From: Arthrobacter sp. ov118
GTDB lineage: Bacteria > Actinomycetota > Actinomycetes > Actinomycetales > Micrococcaceae
Length of the DNA stretch: 64,000 nt
NCBI RefSeq assembly: GCF_900116495.1
Contig: NZ_FPAY01000002.1
Span: 186,001 to 250,000 of the forward strand
Direction of reading: 5' to 3'
The notes beneath the pieces are model-generated. The model was not told the origin of the DNA. It made no database searches and worked only from the letters and a program-made list of their open reading frames with translations. Made by a program: the position numbers and the translations under genes. Below, piece after piece: positions 43,299 through 50,861 of this stretch. How positions within the stretch are numbered: position 1 is the stretch's first letter; the number at the start of each line of letters is the position of its first letter.

Positions 43299-44423
43299 AT
43301 TAGCCAGGAGGCGGTGCGCACCGCCGACGTCGTCGTGATCGGCGCGGGCCAGGCCGGACTGTCGGCGGCCTACCACCTTCAGCGCCGCGGGTTCGTTCCA
43401 GCGGGCACCGGCCTGCGCGGAGGGTCCGGTCCGGATGGGCTGCCGGCCGGGACGTACATCGTGCTCGACGCCGAGGCCGGCCCCGGCGGGGCCTGGCGGC
43501 ACCGCTGGAAGAGCCTTCTCATGGCCACAGTGAACGGCATCAGCGACCTGCCCGGCCGCCCGCAACCCGCCGTGGATCCTGCCGAGGCCAGCTCCAGTTT
43601 CCTCACCCGCTATTTCGGCGGGTATGAACACGACCTCGGGCTAGCGATCGAGAGGCCCGTGAAAGTGCGGTCGGTGCGCCGTGAGGACAGACACCCCGAC
43701 GGGCGGCTGAACATCACAACCTCCCGCGGGCAGTGGTCCGCCCGCGCCGTCATCAATGCCACCGGCACATGGACCCGACCGTTCTGGCCCATCTATCCGG
43801 GTCAAGCGAGCTTCCGCGGCCGGCAGCTGCACGTGGCCGACTACGTATCCGCCGAGGAATTCCGCGGCCGGCATGTGATCGTGGTCGGCGGCGGGATCTC
43901 GGCCGTTGGGCTCCTCGATGAGATTTCCTTGGTCACAAGCACCACGTGGTTCACCCGCAGGGAACCGGTCTGGCGCGACGCCGCCTTCGACCGGCAGGCC
44001 GGCCACGACGCGGTCGCTCTCGTGGAGCAGCGCGTGCGCCAGGGCCTCCCGCCGCAAAGCGTCGTCTCCGCCACAGGACTGATCTGGACGCCGGACCTCC
44101 GCGCCGCGGCAGCGCGCGGCGTCCTTGACCGGCACCCCATGTTCACTGCGATCGAGCCCGACGGCGTCCGGATGGCCGACGGCAGCTTCCTGGCCGCGGG
44201 GGTGATCCTCTGGGCGACAGGCTTCCGGGCCGAACTCGAGCACCTCGCCCCGCTGCACTTGCGCGGACCGGGCGGCGGCATCGCGATGGACGGTACGCGG
44301 GTCGCTGCGGAACCACGGGTGCACCTCGTGGGCTACGGGCCGTCCTCGTCCACCATCGGCGCCAACCGCGCCGGCCGCTCCGCCGTCGCGGGAATCGTCA
44401 CCCTGCTGGCCGGTTCGCGATAA
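43299..44423 (+). CDS. FAD/NAD(P)-binding flavin monooxygenase-like protein, probable ATT start
   Basis: A 374-aa flavoprotein of the FMO/CzcO type. It has the FAD Rossmann motif VVVIGAGQAGLSAAY near residue 10, a GGAWRHRW segment and the NAD(P) motif VIVVGGGISAVGLL in the middle. ATGF appears as LWATGFRAE near the end. It probably oxidises a small nucleophilic substrate; the substrate is unknown. No ATG or well-placed GTG exists: ATT at 43299 has GGAGG exactly seven bases upstream, while the GTG at 43314 has AGGAGG only two bases away. An insertion of about 25 residues near 30-50 (GGSGPDGLPAGTYIV) is unusual. A scrap of a second copy's 3' end lies at 46466. Confidence 0.8.
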   Translation: MSQEAVRTADVVVIGAGQAGLSAAYHLQRRGFVPAGTGLRGGSGPDGLPAGTYIVLDAEAGPGGAWRHRWKSLLMATVNGISDLPGRPQPAVDPAEASSSFLTRYFGGYEHDLGLAIERPVKVRSVRREDRHPDGRLNITTSRGQWSARAVINATGTWTRPFWPIYPGQASFRGRQLHVADYVSAEEFRGRHVIVVGGGISAVGLLDEISLVTSTTWFTRREPVWRDAAFDRQAGHDAVALVEQRVRQGLPPQSVVSATGLIWTPDLRAAAARGVLDRHPMFTAIEPDGVRMADGSFLAAGVILWATGFRAELEHLAPLHLRGPGGGIAMDGTRVAAEPRVHLVGYGPSSSTIGANRAGRSAVAGIVTLLAGSR

Positions 44424-44850
44424 CGTAAGGCGTTGCGGTGCAGCGCCACGTGCCGGCACCGCCATCCCGGCCATCCTCGCCCGTGGGCAGCCGCTAGGCC
44501 ACTCAAGTGCCAGCCACGTGGCTGATGCCAGAAATCGAGTACTGGCTACTCGTGTGCCGTAAGGTCCGGGCCTTTAGGGTCGGGGTCATTACTAGTTGCC
44601 TGGTGCAGCTTGGCTGTCGGAAGCGGGTCTCTCAATGTGCCAACAGACCATCCCTTGATTACAGCCGCACTTCGATGCGGCGCGCCTGGCCGATGCTTCG
44701 GTGTGAGGGCATCGGTGGGTAAGCCCCCAATGGTGCGGGCTCCGGGGTTGCGGTCCAAGCAGGGTAGCCCACGCACTATTCAGCATTGGGGATGGCGCCG
44801 CCTGTATACCGGGAGCTGAACAACAGATCAGGACACGGGAGGGCAGATCA
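44424..44850. other. Intergenic region between the monooxygenase and LGFP genes
   Basis: About 430 bases, less G+C rich than the surroundings, with short open frames of no recognisable similarity or codon bias. I see only small dyads and no gene. Confidence 0.5.
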
Positions 44851-46455
44851 ATGAGAAGACTTTTTCGACTGTTTCTGGCAATTGCGCTCGGCATACCGCT
44901 GGCGGGTTCGATCGCTTTCGACGGCGTGCCGGCTGTAGCAGCGCCCGCCGCCTGCGCATCGGGCACCCCCGCGCCCGCCGATCCCTATCCCGGGACCACG
45001 GCGGCTGCCACGAATTTTGAGTCGGGTACCCTGTCGCCGTTCGTCCCGTTCACCGCGGTCACCGGTACAGTGTCGGTCTCCTCGGATTTTGCGCACTCTC
45101 CGGGCTGCTCGGCATATCTGCATGCCACCCAGGACAATGGCTCAATCGCCAACATGTCCGTCGGGCTGGCGTCCGGGATGAAGGAGGCTTACGCGGACGG
45201 CTGGTTCAATATCACCAAGCAGGGTGTGGCGGGGAACAACGTTCCGTATTTCCGCTTCTTCTTCAGCGGTATCAGGTATGCCGATGTCTTCCGGGACAAT
45301 GCGACCCATGAACTGGTGCTCCGGACGACGGGCCCGCAGGGGTTCGTCTACTCCACCTTGGTGCCAACTGTTGCTTTGGGCACCTGGCATCATCTGGTGG
45401 TGCACGTCGTCCCCAAAGGGGCGGCCACCGGGGTGCAGATTTGGTGGGACGACAAGTCGGTGTTTGCCCAAACGGTCAACATCAGTGCAACCCGATTCGA
45501 CAAAGTACAGCTCGGGGCTGAACACGATGAGCAGATGGGCGACATTTATGTCGACGATGTGATCGTCAACAGCGGCTCCGAAACTCCGGGACCGGTACCG
45601 GGTGCGCTCCCGGGCGCTGGTGGGGGCGGCGGGGGCGGGACGGTCCCGCCGGCGGCCACTACGGCGATCAAGGCAGCGGCGGCCGCGCAACCTGCCCTCG
45701 GATCGTCCACATCAGCAATCATTTGCGGCCTGGTCAAGGATGGCTGCTATCAGAGATTCCAGGCCGGCGCTGTTCACTACGCCCCGGGCGTCGGGGCGTT
45801 CGCCACCTGGGGAGGCATACGGACCGCGTGGCGCGCGGTGGGCACCGAGAACGGCAAACTCGGCTACCCCACCGGGAAGGAAGTCTGCGGCCTGGTTAAA
45901 GGTGGCTGCTATCAGAGGTTCCAGGGCGGCACTATCCACTATGCCCCGGGCGTCGGGGCGTTCCCCACCTGGGGCGGCATACGGACCGCGTGGCGCGCGG
46001 TGGGCACCGAGAACGGCAAACTCGGGTATCCGGTGGGCAAGGAAATCTGCGGGTTGCGCGACGGCGGCTGCTACCAGGGATTCCAGGGCGGCACTATCCA
46101 CTACGCCCCGGGCGTAGGGGCGTTCGCCACCTGGGGAGGCATCCGGACCGCTTGGGGGGCGGTGGGCTACGAACACGGCAAGCTCGGGTACCCGGTTGGC
46201 AAGGAAAACTGCGGGTTGCGCAACGGCGGTTGCTACCAGAGGTTCCAGGGCGGCACTATCCATTACGCCCCGGGCGTTGGAGCATTCGCCACCTGGGGAG
46301 GAATCCGCACCGCCTGGGGCGCTCAAGGCTACGAAAACGGACGGCTCGGCTACCCCACCAGCAACGAGTTCCCCATCGGCGGCGGCAGCGTCGCCCAGAA
46401 CTATCAGGGAGGACGGATCACCTGGTCCGCGGCAGCCGGCACTAAAATCACCTAG
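44851..46455 (+). CDS. Secreted LGFP-repeat protein with N-terminal ConA-like domain
   Basis: A 534-aa exported protein. A signal peptide (about residues 1-31, ending AVA-AP) precedes a beta-rich domain at 45-250 that looks like a concanavalin A/LamG-type jelly roll (TWHHLVVHVVPKG, IYVDDVIVNS). A Gly/Pro linker follows, then four tandem 54-residue LGFP repeats (45721-46368) and a partial fifth. Each repeat has CGL-x-x-GGCYQ, F-x-GG-x-IHYAPGVGA and GKLGYP. LGFP repeats are known to bind the actinobacterial cell wall; the paired Cys suggest a disulfide per repeat. AGGGCAGATC precedes the ATG. It is monocistronic and lies in an apparently inserted segment. Confidence 0.85.
   Translation: MRRLFRLFLAIALGIPLAGSIAFDGVPAVAAPAACASGTPAPADPYPGTTAAATNFESGTLSPFVPFTAVTGTVSVSSDFAHSPGCSAYLHATQDNGSIANMSVGLASGMKEAYADGWFNITKQGVAGNNVPYFRFFFSGIRYADVFRDNATHELVLRTTGPQGFVYSTLVPTVALGTWHHLVVHVVPKGAATGVQIWWDDKSVFAQTVNISATRFDKVQLGAEHDEQMGDIYVDDVIVNSGSETPGPVPGALPGAGGGGGGGTVPPAATTAIKAAAAAQPALGSSTSAIICGLVKDGCYQRFQAGAVHYAPGVGAFATWGGIRTAWRAVGTENGKLGYPTGKEVCGLVKGGCYQRFQGGTIHYAPGVGAFPTWGGIRTAWRAVGTENGKLGYPVGKEICGLRDGGCYQGFQGGTIHYAPGVGAFATWGGIRTAWGAVGYEHGKLGYPVGKENCGLRNGGCYQRFQGGTIHYAPGVGAFATWGGIRTAWGAQGYENGRLGYPTSNEFPIGGGSVAQNYQGGRITWSAAAGTKIT
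45721..46368 (+). repeat. Four tandem 162-bp coding repeats (LGFP units)
   Basis: Units start at 45721, 45883, 46045 and 46207 with exact 162-bp period and high nucleotide identity, suggesting recent unequal recombination. Confidence 0.92.
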
Positions 46456-46465
46456 CCCACAGTGC

Positions 46466-46519
46466 CGCCCGGCCCGCCGTTGCGGGAATCGCTGCACGGT
46501 TGGCCGGTTCGGGATAACG
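46466..46519 (+). pseudogene. Remnant of a second monooxygenase C-terminus
   Basis: The frame AVAGIAARLAGSG-stop matches AVAGIVTLLAGSR-stop at the end of the monooxygenase gene (44381-44423). Similarity continues past the stop (GATAACGTAA-GCGTTGCG) for about 20 bases. Only about 16 codons remain; the rest of this copy is missing. It directly follows the LGFP gene. Confidence 0.7.
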
Positions 46520-46624
46520 TAAAGCGTTGCGTGCAGCACCCAGTGACGGACAAACCCGCCTCACAACCGTCCTGCACGCCCTGCTAATTACCGAAGCCTG
46601 AGAAGAAACGGCGGCACATCGCGC

Positions 46625-47809
46625 GTGGCGGACACCAACTTCGAATCACTCTTTGCCCGGCTGAGACGATTCCCGGACGTTGAGGCCGCCAACCTCCAGG
46701 CCTGGGACGCCACAGACAAACTCCTGCTGGACACTGCCCTTGAGTCGCACGCGGCCGGCTTGCTCCAGCCCGGAGGACGGCTCGCGGTGGTGGGGGACCG
46801 GTACGGGGCACTAACACTCGGTGCCCTGACGCTTGGGGCGTCCGCCGTCCGGGTCCACCAGGACCTGGTGACGGGGGAGCGGGCGCTTAGGGCCAACGCC
46901 CAAAGACTGGTCAACGCCAAAGCCCTGGCCATCGACGCAGGGTTTGAACAGCTCCCCTTGGGCGCGGCACTCTTGGAGGGTGCTTCCCTGGTACTGCTGC
47001 AGCTGCCCCGGTCCCTCGCCGAGCTGGAGGAAATCGCCGACGCCGTGGCCCGGTACGCGGCACCCGACGTCGTGCTGCTGGCCGGCGGACGGGTCAAACA
47101 TATGAGCCTTGGCATGAACGCCGTCCTGGCGCGGTATTTCAACGACGTCCAACCCCAGCTCGCCCGGCAGAAATCACGGCTCCTGCTGGCCCGGCGGCCC
47201 AAGCCGGTCCCCGCGACGCCACCGTTCCCTGTCACTGAGTTCAACGAGGAGCTCGGCCTGACGGTCTGCGCCCGCGGCGCCGTCTTCGCCGGCACCGCGC
47301 TGGACATCGGGACCCGGTTCCTGCTGGAGTTCTTGCCGCACATGCCCCACGCCGCCCGCGCCGTCGACCTGGGCTGCGGCACCGGAATCCTGGCCGCCAT
47401 GTACGCGCGCAACAACCCCGCCGCCCGGGTCACCGCCACGGACCGGTCCGCCGCCGCCGTCGTCTCAGCCCTCGCCACGGCACAGGCCAACGGGCTCGCC
47501 GGTCGGATCGACGTCCTGCAGGACGACGCCATGAGCACACTGCCCGAGGGGAGCGCGGAGCTGATCCTGCTCAACCCGCCCTTCCATCTGGAGGCCGCCG
47601 TCCACGCCGGGGCGGGAATCAAGTTGTTCGAAGCAGCCGGCCGGGTCCTGGCCCCCGGCGGGGAGCTCTGGACGGTTTTCAACAGCCACCTGCACTACCG
47701 GTCGGCACTGGAACGGCTGATCGGGCCCACCCGCGAGGTCGGCAGGAACCCGAAATTCACCGTGACGGCCAGCACCCGGCGCCCGCGGACCGGTCCTGCA
47801 TCCAGGTGA
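46625..47809 (+). CDS. RsmC/RlmG-type class I SAM-dependent rRNA guanine methyltransferase
   Basis: A 394-aa protein with duplicated methyltransferase folds: an N-terminal inactive-looking half (residues about 1-190, GGRLAVVGDRYGALT) and a C-terminal active half. The active half has VDLGCGTGILAAMYA near 245 and the amino-methyltransferase motif NPPFHLEAAV near 317. This architecture fits m2G methyltransferases RsmC (16S G1207) and RlmG (23S G1835); the size is nearer RlmG. The start is GTG 46625. A separate gene follows on the same strand (ROK) after 84 bases. Confidence 0.85.
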   Translation: MADTNFESLFARLRRFPDVEAANLQAWDATDKLLLDTALESHAAGLLQPGGRLAVVGDRYGALTLGALTLGASAVRVHQDLVTGERALRANAQRLVNAKALAIDAGFEQLPLGAALLEGASLVLLQLPRSLAELEEIADAVARYAAPDVVLLAGGRVKHMSLGMNAVLARYFNDVQPQLARQKSRLLLARRPKPVPATPPFPVTEFNEELGLTVCARGAVFAGTALDIGTRFLLEFLPHMPHAARAVDLGCGTGILAAMYARNNPAARVTATDRSAAAVVSALATAQANGLAGRIDVLQDDAMSTLPEGSAELILLNPPFHLEAAVHAGAGIKLFEAAGRVLAPGGELWTVFNSHLHYRSALERLIGPTREVGRNPKFTVTASTRRPRTGPASR

Positions 47810-47893
47810 AGCCCGGGTGTGTCTGAACCAGGTTGCGCGTAACGTAACATTCTGAGATCAACTGTGCGCGGCCGAAGACGTTTAGAGGTAGCA

Positions 47894-49147
47894 GTGACCG
47901 AGATCCGGCAACCTTCGCCAAGGCGAGGGACCAACCTGCCCAGGATGGGCGACTTCAACCTCACCGTCATTCTTGATGCCATCAGGCGGGCACCGGGCGG
48001 CCTCAGCCGGGTGGAGCTGGCCCAAATCGTCGGGCTATCCCCGCAGACAATCTCCAATATCTCGCGCCGCCTCCTGGACCAGAACCTGATTGTCGAGGCC
48101 GGCAAGGAAGGCAGCGGTCCGGGCAAGCCGCGGACCATGCTGCGCCTCAACGCCTCCGGCATGTACGCAGTCGGCGTCCACCTGGACCCCGCCGTGACCA
48201 CGTTCGTCGTCCTGGACCTCGTGGGCTCGGTGGTCAAGCACACGAGCACCATGACGCCCTCCGGTGCGGACCCCGGCGCCGTCATCGACACCATCGCCGC
48301 CCAAATCACACGGCTCGTCGCCGACTCAGGAGTGGACCCGGCCCGGGTCGCCGGGATTGGCGTCGCATCGCCGGGCCCGATCGACCTCGAGGCAGGCACA
48401 GTGGTGGACCCGCCACTGCTGCCCGGCTGGGACCGCGTCCCGCTGCGCGACGCCCTGGCGCGCGCCACCGGACTTTTCGTCCTGGTGGACAAGGACGTCA
48501 CCAGCGCCGCCGTCGCCGAAACCTGGGCCGGCGGCCCGAGCGGCGCCGGCAGTTTCATCTTCATGTACATGGGTACGGGCATCGGCTGCGGCATCGTTCT
48601 CAACGATGAGGTGGTGCGCGGCACGTCCGGAAACGCCGGCGAAATCGGGCACATCGTGGTGGACCCGGGAGGGGCACCGTGCGACTGCGGCCTTACCGGC
48701 TGCGTGAAGTCCACCTGCATCCCGCAGGTCCTCGTCGCGCAAGCAGTGGAAGCGGGGGTGCTCGACGGGTCGCACCAGGACACCAATGGCCCCGCGGTCC
48801 AGGACAGCTTTAACAAACTCTGCGCCCTCGCCTACGACGGCGACGACCGCGCCACCAGAATCCTCGACCGCTCGGCCGTGCTGGTGGCCCGGGCCGTTTC
48901 GGTCATTATCAACGCCCTCGACGTGGACCGCGTCGTCTTCGGCGGACCGTTCTGGAGCGGCCTGTCGGGACGGTACCTGAAACTGGTTCCCGGCATCGTC
49001 CGCGAGAACAGTGCCACCCGGCAGATCCACCCGATCGACGTCGTCGGCACCGGCGTGGGTGAGGACGTCGGCGCCATCGGGGCGGCCAGCCTGGTTCTGG
49101 AGCACACCCTGGCTCCGCGCTCGCAGCGGCTCTTGCTCGAGGGCTAG
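47894..49147 (+). CDS. ROK family transcriptional regulator
   Basis: A 417-aa repressor of the NagC/Mlc/XylR class. It has an N-terminal winged helix-turn-helix (LSRVELAQIVGLSPQTISNISRRL split over residues 34-57) and a sugar-kinase-like ROK domain. Visible are the phosphate loop (VASPGPID), VDKDVTSAAVAETW and the zinc-type motif CDCGLTGC. GTG 47894 follows AGAGG by six bases; a longer frame from 47864 is less likely. It probably senses a sugar or sugar phosphate. No sugar operon is adjacent, so the target is unknown. Confidence 0.9.
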   Translation: MTEIRQPSPRRGTNLPRMGDFNLTVILDAIRRAPGGLSRVELAQIVGLSPQTISNISRRLLDQNLIVEAGKEGSGPGKPRTMLRLNASGMYAVGVHLDPAVTTFVVLDLVGSVVKHTSTMTPSGADPGAVIDTIAAQITRLVADSGVDPARVAGIGVASPGPIDLEAGTVVDPPLLPGWDRVPLRDALARATGLFVLVDKDVTSAAVAETWAGGPSGAGSFIFMYMGTGIGCGIVLNDEVVRGTSGNAGEIGHIVVDPGGAPCDCGLTGCVKSTCIPQVLVAQAVEAGVLDGSHQDTNGPAVQDSFNKLCALAYDGDDRATRILDRSAVLVARAVSVIINALDVDRVVFGGPFWSGLSGRYLKLVPGIVRENSATRQIHPIDVVGTGVGEDVGAIGAASLVLEHTLAPRSQRLLLEG

Positions 49148-49189
49148 CCTTTTGCTCACGGGCTGCCCGGCTGCCCTGCTGGCGTGCCG

Positions 49190-49387
49190 TTAGTCGATAT
49201 CCTCCACCACAGTCCCATAGGGAATGCTGTCATCCAGGTGGGCCTGGTGGTCGTGCGGATGGAAGACCACCCGGACCCCGTGCAACCGGTCGGCAGCAGA
49301 CTGCATGAGGACCGGCCGGATGGCGTTGATGAAACTCTCGCTCTTGCCGGCGAGGTACTCCTGGTAACTGGCTGGAAGCTGAATCAT
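49190..49387 (-). CDS. Small conserved-looking hypothetical protein
   Basis: A 65-aa minus-strand frame starting MIQLPASYQEYLAGKSESFI and containing VRVVFHPHDHQAHLDDSIPYGTV. Composition is that of a real soluble protein, but the ribosome site is weak and an upstream ATG at 49483 would extend it to 97 aa. I do not recognise the family. It is convergent with the ROK gene. Confidence 0.45.
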   Translation of the reverse strand: MIQLPASYQEYLAGKSESFINAIRPVLMQSAADRLHGVRVVFHPHDHQAHLDDSIPYGTVVEDID

Positions 49388-49813
49388 GGCAACAGAATAG
49401 TCCTGAGCCGGCGTAAGGGGGAGGGGCCGTGCCGGTCCACCCTCAGGAAGTTCGATAATGAAAACGGCCGCCTCGGCGAACATTATTCTGCCGACACCTG
49501 CAAAAAGCCGTAAAGATGCGTCTTAATTTGGCGGCCGACTTGAAGGCCCCGGGCGCAGAGCCTTAGAGTCTTATACAAGTTACCTCAGTAACGTGTCAGC
49601 GATCCTCCGCTGAAGGCCGTCCCCGGGACGGTCCAGGAGGGTGTGGGTGCCCCCATGTGGGCCTGACATTTGCTCACGGACAACTTTGGATCAGGCGTAA
49701 CAGTCGCGGCTGCGCCCTGATGAAGTTCCCTCCGTGTTCCCCAAACTCAATTCATTGACGGCTCTTTCGCATTTCCGGTTTAAAGACGTCAGTGTTCACA
49801 GCCAAGGACGCAA
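49388..49813 (+). other. Upstream region of metF with clustered hairpins
   Basis: About 425 gene-free bases. 49594-49668 can form a closed multi-hairpin: GTCAG/CTGAC ends, CAGCG/CGCTG, GCCGTCCC/GGGACGGT and GCCC/GGGC. The loop CCTCC (49604-49608) is able to pair with GGAGG (49636-49640). A further stem ATCAGGCG/CGCCCTGAT lies at 49690-49721. It may be a regulatory leader for metF-metE; I could not match it to a known SAM, SAH or B12 riboswitch. A promoter candidate at 49755-49784 would place these hairpins upstream of the transcript. Confidence 0.4.
49755..49784 (+). promoter_or_regulatory. Candidate metF promoter
   Basis: TTGACG (49755-49760) and TTTAAA (49779-49784) with an 18-base spacer lie about 30 bases before the metF start. 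Confidence 0.45.
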
Positions 49814-50812
49814 ATGTCACCACCAAGCCTTATCGACGCCCATCCCAACCTTGCCGGCGCGGCTCCCGTTGCGCTGTCCTACGAGCTGTTTCCGCCACGG
49901 TCGCCCGCGGCCGCCGAATCACTCTGGACCACTATCGGGGAACTTGAAGCCACGGACCCGGACTATGTCTCCGTGACCTACGGCTCCAGCGGATCCAACC
50001 ACGGCACCGCCATCGAGCTCATCAACCGGCTCGTGCAGGAAACCACGCTCCGGCCCTTGGCCCACCTGACCTGCGTCGGGAACTCTCCGCAGGAACTGGC
50101 GGAGATCATCGGCGAGCTGCTCGACGTCGGGGTGCGCGGCATCCTGGCCCTGCGCGGCGACCAGCCCAAGGACGGCGGCGCGCCGCCGGAAGGTTCGCTG
50201 CGGTATGCACAGGACCTGATCGAACTGATCCGCCGCGTGGAGCAGCGCCGCTCGGCCCTGCTGTGCGCCGGTAAAGTCGCCGTCGGCGTCGCCGCCTACC
50301 CGACCCGACACCCGGAATCGCCGAGTGAGGCGCACGACGTCGAGGTCCTGATGGCCAAGCAGCGCTCAGGCGCCGACTTCGCCATCACCCAGGTCTTCTT
50401 CCACACCGAACAGTACGCCGACCTCCTGACCCGGGCACGACGGGCAGGTGTGACCATACCGATCATCCCCGGCGTCATGCCCCTGACCAGCCTCCGCCGG
50501 CTGGCCCGCCTGGCCGAACTGACCGGCGTGGAACCGCAACCGGAACTCATCGAACGCCTCGCGGCCGCCGATACCGACGCCGAACGCATCCGGATCGGCG
50601 TCAGCGCCACCGTAGATCTGGCAAACGCCGCCCTGGACGCCGGCGCCCCCGGCCTACACCTCTACACGTTCAATGAGCACGCCGCTGCCCTGGACGTGCT
50701 GGACAAGCTCGCCCTGCCCCGGCCGCGAACCGGCAGGCATAGCGGCAACCGGAACAGCGGTGCCCGCATCGACGCCTCCCGGCACGCAGCCACCGGCCAG
50801 CTCGCCAGCTGA
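49814..50812 (+). CDS. metF: Methylenetetrahydrofolate reductase
   Basis: Reduces 5,10-methylene-THF to 5-methyl-THF, the methyl donor for MetE. The 332-aa TIM-barrel flavoprotein has SYELFPPRSPAAAESLW near residue 20 (catalytic Glu in the FPP context), VSVTYGSSGS, LAHLTCVG, ILALRGDQPKDGG, a FAD-binding segment, and the Gln/Phe region FAITQVFF. A Ser/Arg/Asn tail follows. AAGGACG precedes the ATG at 49814. metE starts 50 bases downstream, so the pair forms a methionine-synthesis operon. Confidence 0.96.
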   Translation: MSPPSLIDAHPNLAGAAPVALSYELFPPRSPAAAESLWTTIGELEATDPDYVSVTYGSSGSNHGTAIELINRLVQETTLRPLAHLTCVGNSPQELAEIIGELLDVGVRGILALRGDQPKDGGAPPEGSLRYAQDLIELIRRVEQRRSALLCAGKVAVGVAAYPTRHPESPSEAHDVEVLMAKQRSGADFAITQVFFHTEQYADLLTRARRAGVTIPIIPGVMPLTSLRRLARLAELTGVEPQPELIERLAAADTDAERIRIGVSATVDLANAALDAGAPGLHLYTFNEHAAALDVLDKLALPRPRTGRHSGNRNSGARIDASRHAATGQLAS

Positions 50813-50861
50813 CCCATCACCTCACTTCGCCTTCTGTCAACGACAACTTCAAGGACTTCCC

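Noticed and set aside
44507..44819. Short frames of 60-124 codons in the gap before the LGFP gene
   Set aside because: No ribosome sites, no family signatures, and frames on both strands overlap each other.
45721..46368. Regular repeats considered as CRISPR or satellite DNA
   Set aside because: The period is 162 bp, in frame, and encodes LGFP units; there are no spacers.
49594..49668. Cobalamin or SAM riboswitch before metF
   Set aside because: The B12 box and the SAM-I/II and SAH core sequences could not be found, so no family name is given.
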